This document shows positions 43,541 through 56,175 of a stretch of DNA of 64,000 nucleotides, piece after piece. This stretch comes from Cephalotus follicularis (Eukaryota; Streptophyta; Magnoliopsida; Oxalidales; Cephalotaceae): assembly GCA_001972305.1 (NCBI GenBank), contig BDDD01001606.1:1-64000 (forward strand), in the 5' to 3' direction. The translations under genes and the position numbers were made by a program. Within the stretch, counting starts at the first letter, position 1. Every line of letters begins with the position of its first letter. The notes below the pieces were generated by a model, which did not search any database, was not told the DNA's origin, and saw only the letters and a program-made list of their open reading frames with translations.

Positions 43541-44602
43541 TAGAAGGATTTTGCAAATTGTGATAACACATTTGTTTAATCTTATTTAATCAATATTCGA
43601 AGGGATATGTGGCATCACTAAAATGAGTAGGATTCATTTAAGTGAGAGTTGGACTAAAAAATGTTTGACCAGCCTTCTAAGCGTCGACGCCTTTTGGAAA
43701 AGCGAGGCATCGACGCTTAAAAGCCAACTAAGCGTCAATGCCTTTTTTGGAAAGGAGTCGATGTTTAGCACTTATGTGAGTGTCAACGCTTTTGAGAAAG
43801 CATTGATGCTTAGTGCGAGACGTGTGTGTCCTAATCAGACACAAAACGTGCGCACGCTTTCTCTCTCCCATTCCTAGCGTCTTTCCTCTCATCTGAGCTT
43901 AATGGGAGCGCATTTTGGGATTATGGGGTCGTGTTTTTCTTAGAGGAAACACCATGATAAAAAATATGCATGAGTGGGTGTTGTGGGGGGCTAGAAGCGG
44001 GGCTTGTGGCGTGAAACAAATAGAGAGAGATTAGTTGGCATATATGAGAGTGTGGTTGCTGGGAAATTGGAGGTGGAACGGGAGACACACAGATAGAGCC
44101 AAAATTCCTTCTAAGATTACTTCACCAAGATTGGAGCTAACCTAGGGTGGATTGCTATTGACAATACTTGTCAATCCCAATCTTCTCATTGTGAGCATTG
44201 TTAGAGATAGAGAGTAAACGCAGGCTACTATTCTTCATAGTGTTCTTGCTGTCATGTGGATCTTGTCGCTTGGAGCAGTAGGACTTGGACTTGGACGAGA
44301 ACATAGAGGGAGTCTTCTAAAGCTTGAAGCGGCAAAGACGAAGAAGCCATCACCGTACGGTAAACTCCTTCTCTCCCTCTATATTGACATGTTGTGTATC
44401 ACTTTTTCACATATGAGTGATACCAATTCAACTATGATTATGTTGTGGTGATCCTTGTGACCTGCTTTCCCTACTGCATTGGACTTGTGTGTTGGTGTTA
44501 AAGTTTGTTTTCCGCTACCATGTTTATGGTAAAAATTTTGTTTACACTTCTAATACCCTTTGGTCCAAATTCGGCTCCGGGGATGTTTTGCCTTTCCCAA
44601 CA
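43541..44602 (+). mobile_element. Plus-strand LTR (family L4), 3' part
   Basis: Ends TTTGCCTTTCCCAACA directly before a perfect primer-binding core TGGTATCAGAG, so it is the downstream part of an LTR. A TTTTCCGCTACC block near 44508 resembles the pre-end blocks of the other LTRs. Its start is not identified; the junction at 43541 may cut it. A dyad cluster lies at 43675-43830. I cannot say whether it is copia or gypsy. Confidence 0.6.
43675..43830. repeat. Dyad cluster in the L4 LTR
   Basis: AAGCGTCGACGCC, spacer TTTTGGAAAAGCGA, GGCATCGACGCTT at 43679-43718 (12 of 13 stem bases pair). Two looser pairs follow with spacers CTTTTTTGGAAAGG and TTTTGAGAAAG. Confidence 0.85.
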
Positions 44603-44613
44603 GTGGTATCAGA
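44603..44613 (+). promoter_or_regulatory. Primer-binding site after the L4 LTR
   Basis: GTGGTATCAGA follows the LTR end CCCAACA directly and continues GACAACC. It is the plant initiator-Met type. Confidence 0.75.
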
Positions 44614-45240
44614 GACAACCACAACATACATAGTTGAATAATGATGTCTGGGATAATGATAAATTGAAGGTTTACTATGTTGTTATGTTTGTATGTTTGA
44701 ACTCATCCTATAAGTGCCTTATTCAGTTTCTTGATGTTCATAAGCTTTTGAATGAAAAATTGGATTTAATTCATAAACTGGTTTTTGATATGTTTGGAAT
44801 TTATGTTTAGAACCTGCATAGTGCAGTTTGGATTGCCAAAGTTGGAATGCCAAGGTCCAAACACTGGAAAACTTCTGTTTTGTGACATGGTGTCGACTGA
44901 CAGCAGGTTTAAGCATCAACGCTTATGGTTAAAGAGTTGAAGCTTATCCAGATGACTTGTATTCTAGCGCTAATGGTTGTGTTAAGCGTTGACGGGTTGT
45001 GGAAAACTGTTGACGCTTAGGCACTATGCGTCAATGGTTTTGTTTAAAACTACGACGCTATAGGTTTAAGCGTTGACGCCTTTGGTAGGCATCGACACTT
45101 ACCTAGGCACTGAAAGAAGTATTAAGCGTTGATAGTTTGTGGAAAACTGTCGACGCTTAGGTGTTAAGTGTCAATGCTTTTGGAAAGTGTCGATGCCTAA
45201 AACAAGAAATTATTCTATTGCTAAAAATTTAGAATTTTTT
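44614..45240 (+). mobile_element. Leader of the L4 element with a dyad cluster outside the LTR
   Basis: No gag is seen. From 44886 to 45195 there is a second cluster of words: TAAGCGTT and TGACGCTTA face each other at 44983-45019 with a spacer holding TGTGGAAAAC, and the pattern repeats near 45124-45163. The words match those of the L4 LTR cluster (AAGCGTCGACGCTT type). The stretch lies after the primer-binding site, so it would be leader RNA. Confidence 0.6.
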
Positions 45241-46190
45241 GCATTAAGGCACTTAAAGGATAATTAATCATTGCTTGATTTAGTGGGACTTTGACCTATA
45301 AACAACATATGATATTAAATTTTATGATTGGTTATTATGAGAGGCATTTGTGTATTGTTTTAAAGTTATATTAGATATGCTTTTATACTCTTATGCACAA
45401 TGGATGGCCTATAAGGATGAGACCTAGCTTTGGTTTTCTTTTGTGAATGATTTTATCTTTTAATAATGGTCTGTAATAAGGTGCCTGCATGCACCATTTA
45501 TTTTTCCTCTTATTTATTTTCTCCTTGAAAATTTTGTATGTAGTTTTCTTTTGAAAATGTAAATTTCTTTTGTATATGAAGACCATTCAAGGAGAGATGG
45601 AGGAGAGGAGAAAATATGTGCAAGACCATTGAAGGCCATTTATGCATGGTTATAAATGTAATAGATAGATTAAATCATTGCACCTAGGAAGACCAAGTAG
45701 TGACTTTGGGCTCAAGTCATTACTTATAGTGAAGTCCTTGCCATTCCATTGATTTATTTTAGAAATAAGTCCAAGGTGCATAAGATGGATAGTCCAAATA
45801 CACGTCATGCATGGAAAGCCGTATGCTCCAACCGCCTTAGTCTTTTTCTTTCCTTCTTAGCTTTGGCTCGACAAACCATAGCTATGGCCTCCCTAATGAG
45901 TAGGAAGCCACAGCACCACCTAAAAAGGCAATCCGAGAAGAGAAAGATGTCAACCAGTTGGGACTTTTGACCTTCCAAGCTCAAAGTTGGCTTTCACAGT
46001 CCTGAGCACAATAACCAGCTCTGATAGTGTAAATTGCACATTACACATGCGGAAGTTCTCACATGGCTGCGAAAATGTCTAAGGGAGGTACGTCACTATC
46101 AGATCCATGATGTAATTCTACTGAGCTCCCTCAGACAATCTCATCTAAAGACCTATCAAGATCAGTTGAACCTCATAGACATAGTCTATG
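45241..46190. other. Unassigned stretch, no gene seen
   Basis: AT-rich DNA with no recognisable coding region. An AGCTCTGATA word near 46018 looks like part of a minus-strand primer-binding site, but no adjoining LTR end fits it cleanly. Likely retroelement leader or flank. Confidence 0.4.
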
Positions 46191-47540
46191 TGCCACGCCC
46201 CGAACTGTGAGGAAACCCCCCACCACTCAACGTGTAATATAACATTCGTTCAATCCATTCATATCATATACATCATACTCCAAAAGTGCTATAAATTTAA
46301 TACTTTAATCAATCATATTACATCAGCAGAATAATCAATTCATATAAATACAAACTCTTATAACTTTACAAAAATCGGGCATGTAGTATCCGTTTATCGG
46401 ACCTATGCCCCCCGTAAAGAAAGCACAATTCATATATTGGGCTCAACCCTCAGCAGACCACAACTTAAATCAAAATTATATCATTCTAATGTTGGAACGG
46501 CTCTATAGGAATTGATGCAATTTTGGCATATTAGGGTTAAAGGTTGTATTTTAAAATTTCTAGTTTCTCAAAGTCTCCACACATTAATACTTCCTTAAAC
46601 CCTAGGTCCAAGATTACTTCAAACATGCCAAGGATCAGTAATGTAACTATCAATTGAATCAATATCACATTCCAAGCAAGATTAGAGTTTGGGTTATGCT
46701 AGGGATTCATTAACCCTAGCTTCGGGTTCCCCAATTTTAGGGTTAACATTTGCAGATCTAAACCCTATCTCTATGGCCACAAAGCCCGAACCTAAAACAC
46801 CCAAACCCTAAGGGTTTTTTAGGGTTCCAATCAAGGAACAAATGGGCTTGGTTAGGGCACAAAAAACCCTAGCCAAATCCAAACCTTACATGCCCCAAAA
46901 GACAAACACACAAAGAGAGAAAGTTTAGTTTCATTACCAAAAGTCTTTCACTCCTTCTTTCAAGTGCTCCCTCTGCACTTTGATCCAAGCTTTTCTCCTT
47001 CACCAAAGTTGATGTTCAAGCCCTTAGGATGAACATATATGAAAGCTAAAGTGTTTAACCTATTCTAGAGGTCATAACATGAAAAGACAGAATCAAGGTG
47101 AAACTATCTCCACCTATTATGACTATGGAGGGTAAGAGAAGGTTATTATGTTCTTCTTCTCTATATGAGCTCACTAACTCTTGGTGACTTCACAAATGAA
47201 GCTCAAACCTTCGGCAAAGATGCCAAAGAGAAGAAAAAGAGAGAACTTGCTATTCTCTTGGTGAATCACGTTGGAATAAGGTTGGATGTGCAAGGCATTT
47301 TCTTATATGTTAAGTAAGGAAATCATATTATATTAATTTCCACACATGTCTCTTTTGAGACAAGACAAATGCCTTACCTTTAGACTCCTTTTCTTGGCCT
47401 CCAAGCTGTCCCCCACATGCCAAAGAATTGCTCAAATTCGGCCAAAGCAAGGGAGAAAAGAAAAAGTGAAAATGCATTACACAAATGCATATTTAAATCA
47501 CCTTTGAATAGTTAAATATGGTAGGCTACTAATATTGTGC
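46191..47540 (-). mobile_element. Minus-strand LTR, family L6 (extent uncertain)
   Basis: In plus coordinates it starts TGTGCCACGCCCCGAAC, the reverse of an LTR end GGGCGTGGCACA. The first 270 bases match the reverse complement of 4380-4632, including the CCGTTTATCGG block. It shows the empty site for the family A solo LTR insertion. The rest is AT-rich with a pyrimidine-rich stretch (46940-47170) that would be a purine-rich leader on the minus strand. The upper boundary is a guess. Confidence 0.5.
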
Positions 47541-48525
47541 ATTCTTGGAGCATTTTGGCCAGCCATGTATCGGGCAATTCCCATGCCCAATTTCGGCACA
47601 AAATGGGATACAAAATCCCATGCCCAATAAGTCTACAAGTATACAAACTCTCTCCACCAATAGATGCACAAAAACATCTGTCGGTTTGAACAAATAACCC
47701 TTTGCTCGGAACAAATCTATTATGGTGATACATGAAATGATTTCAGCAAATGGAGTGTTCACTAGAAAAGTAACATATCTTGGATGTTAGTCTCTCACTA
47801 AATGACTTGTGTCCCATACATGTCAACCTGATCCACAATCAGGCAGGACCCAAAAGTCTGGATGAGTTCCGGTACGACCGATACGCTTCCCAAAAATCCA
47901 ATGATTCTGGTACGACCATCCTGATAATCTCAAAACTATCCTATGGTCCCGGTGTGATCTCCAATCACCCCCGAATTCATGTGCACCACGTCTATCATCA
48001 ATTAGCCAGATCATCTAGAACTTTATCATTGTCTTCTGCTTATGTGTCGCGTATCCCTCATCATACTTAGCTCCGATCATAGCCTAGGGTTTGGATTACT
48101 GTCAACCCTAGGTAAAGCCACGATAACTATAAATCCATGAACATATTAAGACTCTTGAGAGACTCCCAATGAAACATTGTTTCAATCTCTCTAAGTGCCT
48201 GGCCAGGACCTCAAGTCTTAAACATCATAGATATTATAGAGTTGATCACCGTCAATACATGTGTGATGATTCTCTATTGCAAGCCTACCCATACATCTCA
48301 ATACAGCTTTCACAAGACCCAGAGACAACCCTTTTGCCAGCACGTGGCTAGTACTGGGGAAGGCGGAAACCAAAGCCATGCAGTTACCACACAACGCATG
48401 CAGCTGCTCAAGTCTAAGGATACAACGCGAGTCTTAAAGTACCCACTAGTCACATTTGACTAAACACTACCGAAACAATAGGAACCCTATTAACAAAGGT
48501 ATTGACTATCCAAATAGGTATCCTA
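47541..48525. other. Unassigned LTR-like stretch
   Basis: No coding region. Two GGTACGACC words about 50 bases apart lie at 47870-47920. The sequence directly abuts the minus-strand L5 LTR. It could be a continuation of the L6 LTR or of the copia LTR seen at 50879-51587, but I see no decisive end. Confidence 0.35.
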
Positions 48526-50878
48526 TGTTGCGACCCTGTCCCTAGTCCGCTAATTGCTCAAAGCAAATTACAAGGATCAGTTTCGTTACGTGGGGTGAAC
48601 CGTTACATCCTTTAGCATCCTTGTCTAAAGCTACTTTACATCATAAACTCATAACTTTCAACATAATACATAGCCTTGAATTTCAACTTTGAACATTCTC
48701 ATCTTATCTAAAGATGTTACAAACCGTAACATTCTTATACATTTACACAGGATCATCATATAATACAGCGAAAAAACATTGTCTTATTTCATGTCAAAAC
48801 ATTTACGCAAACATCATTGCATAGTACATTTTCCTTTACAAAACATCGTCTTAAAAGCTCCCTCTAAAGCTTGCATTCTCCATTCAATCCCTTCCTGAAA
48901 ACATTTTATTTGAAAACAAACATCGAAAGGAATGAGCTCAAAATAACTCAGTAAGGTTTTCATTGTAAAACACATTTCATCATATCACTTTTCTAGTTAA
49001 ACTCATAACTAGAACATTTCGTAAAACATATCTCTTTTCTAGTCAAAATTCATAACTAGAACATTTCATAAAAACATAACATAGAAGTCATAAAACCTTA
49101 ATGAACCCTTTCACACCTCTTCACCAGGGCATTGTGCACTCTCCGATTACTATCCTTACATCACATGCATGTCAGTGAGCATCTCGCTCCATAACATTAA
49201 TCCATCTCGAATTCATACCCCTTGGATCGCAATCCAAGGGTGGTTCGTTTCATCATTTCATAAAACATTTCTTAATACTTTGAGTGATCAGCTCAAAGCA
49301 TTCATAAACAACATTGTATAACATCTCTTTCACAATTCATAAACATTTTTCTTCATTTGAGTAATTAACTCAAATGCATTCATAAAACAGTTTTGCATTG
49401 CATAGCATTTCTAAATCTAGAATTTCATATAGAAATAAGCACTTTCAGGGAAAACCTAAAACATAAACATTAAAGTAGACATCTTCACGAATTCAGAAAG
49501 CTCAAGTTCATAAAAATTGGTTAAGAATCGAATCCGTTATGAATTTTTAAAGTGGCTGGTTCCATATGAAAACAGAACATGAGCAGTAAAATGAATCATG
49601 GATTCTCATCAAGAATTCGACAGAATTACAAGAAGCACAAAACATATCAGTTAAACTAGGCATCTGAAAGTTTTTAAAACAGTAAACCATTCAAAATTTC
49701 ATCAAGAAATGACCAAGATATGAATAAAAATATATGCTACATAATTTGAAGTAAAACAGGGGATACTTTTGTGAAAATTGGTATAGAATTTCCTTACTTT
49801 GCTTTAGATTTACTTTTTCTCCTTATCCTTTTGAATTCTCCACTTCACTCTCAGCAGAAGCACTTCCCTTCTCAGCCAAAATGACTGAATTCAGGTCCCT
49901 AATTCCCATAAATAGGTTGATTACTTAGGAAGTAAGTCTCATTCTCTCTCTATCTCATGAGTCATCTCTCAAATTACCCATGTGCCTTAAATCCACCAAT
50001 CAAATGGTCACACTTAGCATCTAAACATAAAATATCTTGCCTCCTTTCACCCTAGTCCAACACTTTTCCCATAATTAATAAATTTAACTCACAAAAGGAC
50101 AAAAAGTTAGATTTTGTAGCTGATATGCTGGTTTGGGCGTCGACGCTTACGCATGACGTTGACGTCTATGTCCTTGTGCATTAACTTCAATGGCTCTTCG
50201 CGTTAACGTCCAATGCTGTAGGCCGAAAAGTGCACTCTTTTGCGTTGACGTCTAAACATGATGTTGACGCCTTCCGGTTTGATGTTGACGCTATAAAGGT
50301 TTCACGTTAACGTCTATATCCACTGTCCGAAATTGCACTTCTTGGTGTTGACGTCTTTCACAAAGACGTTGACGCGTATATGCAATCCCTAGCACATCGA
50401 CGATAAAAACATCACGTTGACGAGAATCATCTTGAAATGCCCAGAACCTGTGCTCAAACCCAGCACGTTGACGTATATAACATAGGCGTTGACGCCAAAA
50501 AGACTGTTCTGTATATTTTGCCTGTTTTGATCCTACCATTTTGCTTGTATGTTTTGCTTAAGCATTCCATCACATCAAAGAACAAGTTATGTTCTTTCAA
50601 AGTCCAAATTACAAGCAAACAACATATTCCTCAGCATATAACAAACACATTTCCAGTCCAAAACAAATAGAAAAATTCAATTTTCTTCCGGGGGCGCTGC
50701 CCCCGAGCCCCTGCCCGTTGTCCGGGCAGCGGGACCTCCGGTCCGATCACCGAGGAGTAGAACCCCCCAACCCCCTGAGCGTTAGGGTCATATCATGGGT
50801 CCCTTGAAATATTTTCCAACCTTAACAAACGACAACCATATTTCCATATAGCTTTAACAAGATTTTTCGATCATTACA
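48526..50878 (-). mobile_element. Minus-strand L5-family LTR
   Basis: On the minus strand it starts TGTAATGATCGAAAAATC at 50878 and ends at 48526 with GGGTCGCAACA, matching the L5 solo LTR at 15451-17543 along start, middle (TTTCAAGGGACCCATGATAT type block) and end. Length 2353 bp. I see no clean target duplication (TCCTA and GGTTG flank it), so it may be a recombinant or an old insertion. A dyad cluster lies at 50135-50500. No internal region is attached. Confidence 0.85.
50135..50500. repeat. Dyad cluster in the minus-strand L5 LTR
   Basis: About fourteen GCGTTGACG, GACGTTGACG, GCGTCGACGC and CGTTAACGTC words. The best dyad is ACGTCTTT, loop CAC, AAAGACGT at 50351-50369, close in wording to the best dyad of the unrelated family A LTR. 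Confidence 0.85.
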
Positions 50879-51587
50879 GGTTGGTTCCATGTCATGCTCT
50901 CAGCATGCACCCGCATCAGCTTTAGGGTAAACCCAAATGACAACAAGATGATCCATCATCCACTAAACCAGGGAGCAAGCATAATACGGCAAGTCTTTGC
51001 GGTTCATCAATTATGAATAATCCATCCAAAGTAATAGGAATGAGACCTAAGACGATTCCAAATAGAAAAACTTCAATCATTTCAGTTTGTTTGAAAGGAG
51101 AAAAAGAGAGGTAATATCTATCCTTATAATATCTATCCTTAATAAAATATTAATCTGTATTGTTCATGAATCTCAATTACCAAGAATTCAAATTGACATG
51201 ATAAGGAACTATAGAATATATGGAATACTGAAGAGCAATTTCTTTTTATGAATTGTTGATTTAATTAATTTCAAATAAGTTGTATCTTGCTCAGACCAAT
51301 AAATAGAACGGAGGTTATAGTCAAAGGATCTCATTCTCATAACTTCTCAGGCACGAGATCCAGCCCTTTTTCCAGACAGGGCACTATATGTGTATTCAGT
51401 TGACATGGTGATCAACCAATCTGATTCAATGGTTTGGGATAATACATATATCAAGGTGCCAATCTATAACAAAATATGTACATTGAACATGAATGGAATT
51501 CAGAATGTACGATTAAAGTGTGTAACATATGTTTCAAACATATGTTTGCATCCATCTCGTGGATTGCAGGGGCACCCTAATCTAACA
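50879..51587 (-). mobile_element. Part of a copia 3' LTR (minus strand)
   Basis: On the minus strand a GGTGGGAGAT purine tract is followed by TGTTAGATTAGGGTGC at 51587, the usual layout of a copia 3' end. The LTR runs down to the L5 LTR at 50878. A palindrome (AACATATGTTTGAAACATATG type, 51527-51551) lies in it. Its far end is not identified. Confidence 0.5.
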
Positions 51588-51649
51588 ATCTCCCACCTGG
51601 CCTTCAAGCATGAAGACCTTCAGCTCAAGCATATGTACCTCTTTGCCTT

Positions 51650-51830
51650 TCATGTACTGCTTATAGCTTTGGTCAGTGAGTCTGCTAAGATCGCTTCCAG
51701 CGTGACTCTCTCTGGTATGACATCTCTCTTTGATGTCAAATATATTTCCTCTATTCGTCTTATTAAAGATGTATCTCTATCATGGATCCCCGATCACGTG
51801 ATACCTTCGCTATATGTTTGATGCAATAAT
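51650..51830 (-). pseudogene. Copia RNase H C-terminal scrap
   Basis: One minus-strand frame reads KRDVIPERVTLEAILADSLT, which fits the copia RNase H end block (GDV..E+V...ENLADPLTK). It stands just before the purine tract and LTR start, exactly where this domain belongs. Only about 40 residues are readable, so this is a tentative call. Confidence 0.55.
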
Positions 51831-52995
51831 GAGACCTGGGTTCTTAGGCTTGTGCAAATGCCTCCATTAAAGTCATAGTCACCACAACAAGACTAGCGAT
51901 GGCTGGAATCCATATATAGTTTATTAATGAACTTTTGCATCCAAACTAGATTCTAACTTCGGTATCATAGATTTTATGTATATACTCAAATTCATTGAGG
52001 AGATTTAGCTCTTAACTATCTCAAACTCCTCTAACTCATGGTATATCTGTTTCAGGTCACACACTAATCCTGAATTAGATATTGATGAAAATATAGTCAC
52101 TGCAACTCTTTTATTTTCATATGACTCCCACTGAATCCTGCAATCATTTATTCCAACACTAGGAAATATGCAGTATGCAAAACAAACATCTCTTGTTCGT
52201 TTGGATGACTGAAGTAATATCCTAACTTCTCATTTATAGGATATTTCATAAATCGGCAATGTCACAATTATGCCTCCAGCTTAGAAAGTTTCCCGCTTTC
52301 TAATACATGCTGGAAAACCTTAAACCTTCCATTGGTTTAGGCTGGATTACCTGCTTTTTAATATCTCACTGGATATAGAGTGGACGAATTTCATCATAAT
52401 CCGATTTAGGATGTACGCTTCCAATTGCAGTGTATAACCCTAGAATGATATTGAAAGAGGTATAAAAGACAATATGGATCGGACTATACTCACATTTAGG
52501 ATCCGATTCCACCATTCGGATACATCATTCACTATGGTGTTCCTGAATTTATCTCTCAGATAATTCATAGTTCTGTTTCACCTGAAACATAAACCGAAAC
52601 TATTACAAGTCATAGGTACAGGTTAAGAATTAGTGATAACCTTCACATGTATTATTTTGACATTAAATCACAAATGTCACTAACCACATTTATGTCCACC
52701 ACATTTTCTCTTTTTAAGGAGAAATTAGATTTAGTCATTATACCAATCACACATGGTATACACACTTGTAAAGATTCCTTATCCTTGGATGTACTAATGT
52801 GCAATGGGTCAGCAGCCTATGGCTGTGTACAATATACATTTGCAGTGAAATGTGCAGAGTGAGGCAGGTATATATGTATGTGTCATGAATATGCATGATA
52901 AACAGGAATGTCAAATGATACTAACATAAATCATCAATGTTCAGCAGCTCATAATTATAACTATGCCATTCCATACCCTTAGGAATTCTAGTAGG

Positions 52996-53108
52996 AATCT
53001 AGAGGTTGACGAGGAACATATACTGTCCCATACCAACATATATATAGCTAACATCTAGTGGTTGACTAAATATATATACTGTCCCATACCAGCATATATA
53101 AGTAGTTA
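52996..53108. repeat. 57 bp tandem duplication
   Basis: Two copies of a unit with ATCTAGAGGTTGAC and ATACTGTCCCATACCA, head to tail. Confidence 0.85.
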
Positions 53109-53134
53109 ACCACTTCCCCATTTAATCGGTCGCT

Positions 53135-53275
53135 CATTCACTTAGTCGCTTAATCAATCATTCAACCATTCACTCTCTCATTCATTCAATCATTCATTCA
53201 GTCATTCGTTCAATCATTCACTCGGTCATTCGCTCGGTCATTCATTCGGTCATTCGTTCGGTCATTCCTTCAATA
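53135..53275. repeat. CATT-type microsatellite
   Basis: Degenerate four-base units (CATTCATT, CGGTCATT, CGTTCAAT) over about 140 bases. Confidence 0.9.
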
Positions 53276-53450
53276 CTCACTAGCCAGTTCCTGAAGGTTC
53301 TAGCTTAGGATCCACTAGACCACTTACTCGATTCAACCAATCGATTGATCAAACGTCACTCGATACGGAATCCACTCCGTCAAACACTTATGCCTTTCAG
53401 CCCATTTAACTAATTACTCATTCGTTCTGTATGATTTTCAACCTAGACTT

Positions 53451-54860
53451 CTAATATCTATAGGTCCAAATAAGTCAATATGCAATAGTTACAATGGCCT
53501 AGTTTTAGAGACAACGTCTTTACTCTTAAAGGATGCTCTAGTTTGCTTCTCATATTGACAAGCATCACATATTTTATATTTTTCAAAACTAATTTTGGGA
53601 AGTCCTTTAACTAGTTCATGCTTTAAAAGTTTTGAAATAGTTGACATACCTACATGACCTAGTCTCCTATGCCATAGCCAACTATCTTCATTTATGGATA
53701 CTAAACATTTAACGTTTTGCAAATCATTTATATCTACAACATATACATTACCATGTCTATATCCTATGAACTTAGTTTGGTTATTGTTAATGTCTATTAC
53801 TTTACAAGAATCCTTTTCAAACATGACTCTGAAATCCTTGTCACATAATTGACTTATGCTCAAGAGATTGTGTTTGAGTCCATCCACACACAAAACATTA
53901 TGAATAGAAGTATGAGTGTTACCTATGGAGCCAAAATCTTTCCTTTTGCATTATCTCCAAAGGTTACATCTCCTCCTTCCTTTGACTCGAAATTGACAAA
54001 GAGGCTTTTGTCACCCGTCATATGCTTGGAGAACCCACTATCCAAGTACCATTGCGTCTTCTTGGATAGTGCCTTCAAGCACACCTCTTAATTTTCCTCC
54101 TCATATTCCTCCTCAAATTTCATCAAAGCCAATTGAGCTACTTGTTCACTTGTGTCTTCATCCGAGCTTGATTCATCGCTATCATCCCATGTAGAAATCA
54201 TTGCTTTCTTCGTCTTCAAGAATTCCTTCTTTTTAAGATGAGGGCAATCACTCTTGTAATACCCCGACTTGTAACACTCAAAGAAAATTATTTCTTCTAT
54301 CTTGCTCGATTATCCCTTTTGATGGATCTTCTTATTTGGTTTTCCACCAAACCTCTTTTTGTTTGCTAAAAACTTTTTGAACTTCCTTGTGAAAAGGGCA
54401 AGTTCTTCATCATCATCATCATCGTCATCATCGGAGTCTTCAAAAGTGGATGACTTCAAAGCAACCACCTTTTTCATCTTTTTCTCCTTTTCTTCATCAT
54501 CATCCTTCTTTTGCATTGTTAGCTCGTAGGTCATGAGTGATCCAAGAAGATCCTCCAAGGGAAGGATGTTGACATTTTTTGCATCTTCGATTGCCGTTAC
54601 CTTGGGCATCCATGATCTTGGCAAGCACCTAAGAATCTTTCTCACTATTTCACTATTAGAATAAGTTTTATCAAGAGATTGCAATGCATTAATAATGTTA
54701 GTAAATCTACTAAACATAGATTTAATATCCTCATTCTCATTCATTGTAAACATTTCATAATCGTGAACAAGCATGCTTATTTTAGCTTCTTTGAGTTGGT
54801 TTGTACCTTCGTAGGTAACCTCAGTCTATCTTATTTGTACACTTCTTTTATAATGGTCTA
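53451..54860 (-). pseudogene. Ty1/copia gag to gag-pre-integrase (minus strand)
   Basis: Gag in 54310-54774: KISMLVHDYEMFTMNEN type wording, ILRCLPRSWMPKVTAIEDAK, LLGSLMTYEL, then an acidic run and a Lys-rich part. A CX2C-type zinc knuckle with YKSDCPH wording follows near 54.25 kb. The gag-pre-integrase frame 53489-53893 shows LLSISQLCDKDF, WLWHRRLGHVGMSTISKLL and CDACQYEKQTRASF (the His-His-Cys-Cys zinc motif). It is the same copia family as the gag at 7878 and 35506 but in the opposite orientation. The gag start is cut off by the LTR at 54877. A fossil with several breaks. Confidence 0.88.
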
Positions 54861-55895
54861 ATATTTTTCAGACTAGTGTTTAACATAAAAATGTGTTGTT
54901 TTTTACGATTTGTTTATAATATTTTATGTTTGGAATAGACTACTGTGATTGTGTTTATTTGATTTTCAGGTATTATGTTTATTATTACGGAATAAGAAAA
55001 AATGAAGCAAAAACGTTACTTTTCAAGTTAAAGTGGTTTGAAATCAAGGTTCCAGAGTACACTCACTTAAGCGAGAGAAGTCAAAATTTAAGACTCAAAA
55101 AATATTAAATATTGAACTTATTTTGTTCATAAAATTATTTGAAACACTTTTAATTTTTGAGCCGACTCATTCTGAGACTCCAATAAAAAGATATCACACG
55201 AAAACAAATATTGAAACATATGGAACTCATCGCTTACATCAATACGATGTCACCATGCCAACAATTCATCAAAACTGTCATTTTAATGTGGAGCTACATT
55301 GTAACAATTCCATCATGGCGCCAAAAAGTATTCAATGCCAACTTCTATGCATGGACCAGTTCATCAGCTAGCAAAATTGCGACGCTTGCATGCATTATAA
55401 AGAATTGAGGGCATTGCATGAAACCAATGAAGCAGCTCCACGTGTCCACAGCTTCCAATTTGTTGATGTAGAAATATTTCCTTCAACAGCACCCCACGTG
55501 TAAGGGCTTGATTTGTTTTAGGGGAACGCTGGAATCTGTCCGAGAAAGGGTATCTGGTAATGGCTGGTGATCTTTGCACAAGCAAGAGAAAAGGTAAAAG
55601 GTCCAGGAGGTTGTTCTCTCGGGGACACTGTTTAGCATAAAAATGTATTGTTTTTAATGTGTTATTTGTGATATTTTTATGCTTGGAATAGACTACTTTG
55701 GTTGTGTTTTAATGATTTTCAGGTACAAGTGTTTAATCACCAAAGTACAAAAATACTACCCAAAAATGTGCAAATTGGAGCTTAAAAGAGTAAAGATTGA
55801 AGAAATGCCAAATTCAGCAGAAATAGAAAGTTTAGATTTTTGCCATATTTTGTAACTAGGATTACTTTATTTCCGTTTTTGATCAATTGTGTAGT

Positions 55896-55903
55896 ATATA
55901 AAC
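55896..55903 (+). promoter_or_regulatory. TATA box of the 1094 bp solo LTR
   Basis: TATATAAA in the context GTAGTATATAAACAATG, the same as in the copy at 30042. Confidence 0.55.
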
Positions 55904-56175
55904 AATGTTATTTCAGCCAAATAGGGTAGAGAGTCTGTGGAAGTAGCCACCTCCCTCCTTAGTTTAGTTTTTATTATGTTTTGTAGCTAGTTTCTCAAGG
56001 TTTTGGGTTAGAACAAGCCTAGATTGTTATTGTTTCAATTCCATCAATAAAAATCCTTGAATATTTTATTTGTTCTTCAATATTTCTGTCTTCGCACACA
56101 CTTTGTTTGTCTGATTAAAATCCACACTCATCTTGTCGGTGAAGCTGAAAGTTGACGAATAAATGGTGCTTAATT

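Larger units (their letters stand above)
51831..53450. other. Unassigned, probably decayed retroelement DNA
   Basis: No coding region can be supported. It lies between the copia RNase H scrap and the copia gag-pre-integrase piece, both on the minus strand, so decayed copia pol or another insertion is expected. It contains one tandem duplication and one microsatellite (listed separately). Confidence 0.4.

Noticed and set aside
44603-44613. Possible tRNA fragment at TGGTATCAGAG words
   Set aside because: These are primer-binding sites next to LTR ends. No cloverleaf can be drawn around any of them.
47780-48463. Open frames near 48 kb as possible genes
   Set aside because: Short, without domains, inside LTR-like DNA, and without a partner copy to compare.
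48526-50878. Minus-strand L5 LTR as a simple solo LTR
   Set aside because: The flanking five bases (TCCTA and GGTTG) do not match, so I did not call a clean solo insertion.
51390-51821. 143-codon plus-strand frame
   Set aside because: It is the opposite strand of the copia LTR start and RNase H scrap.
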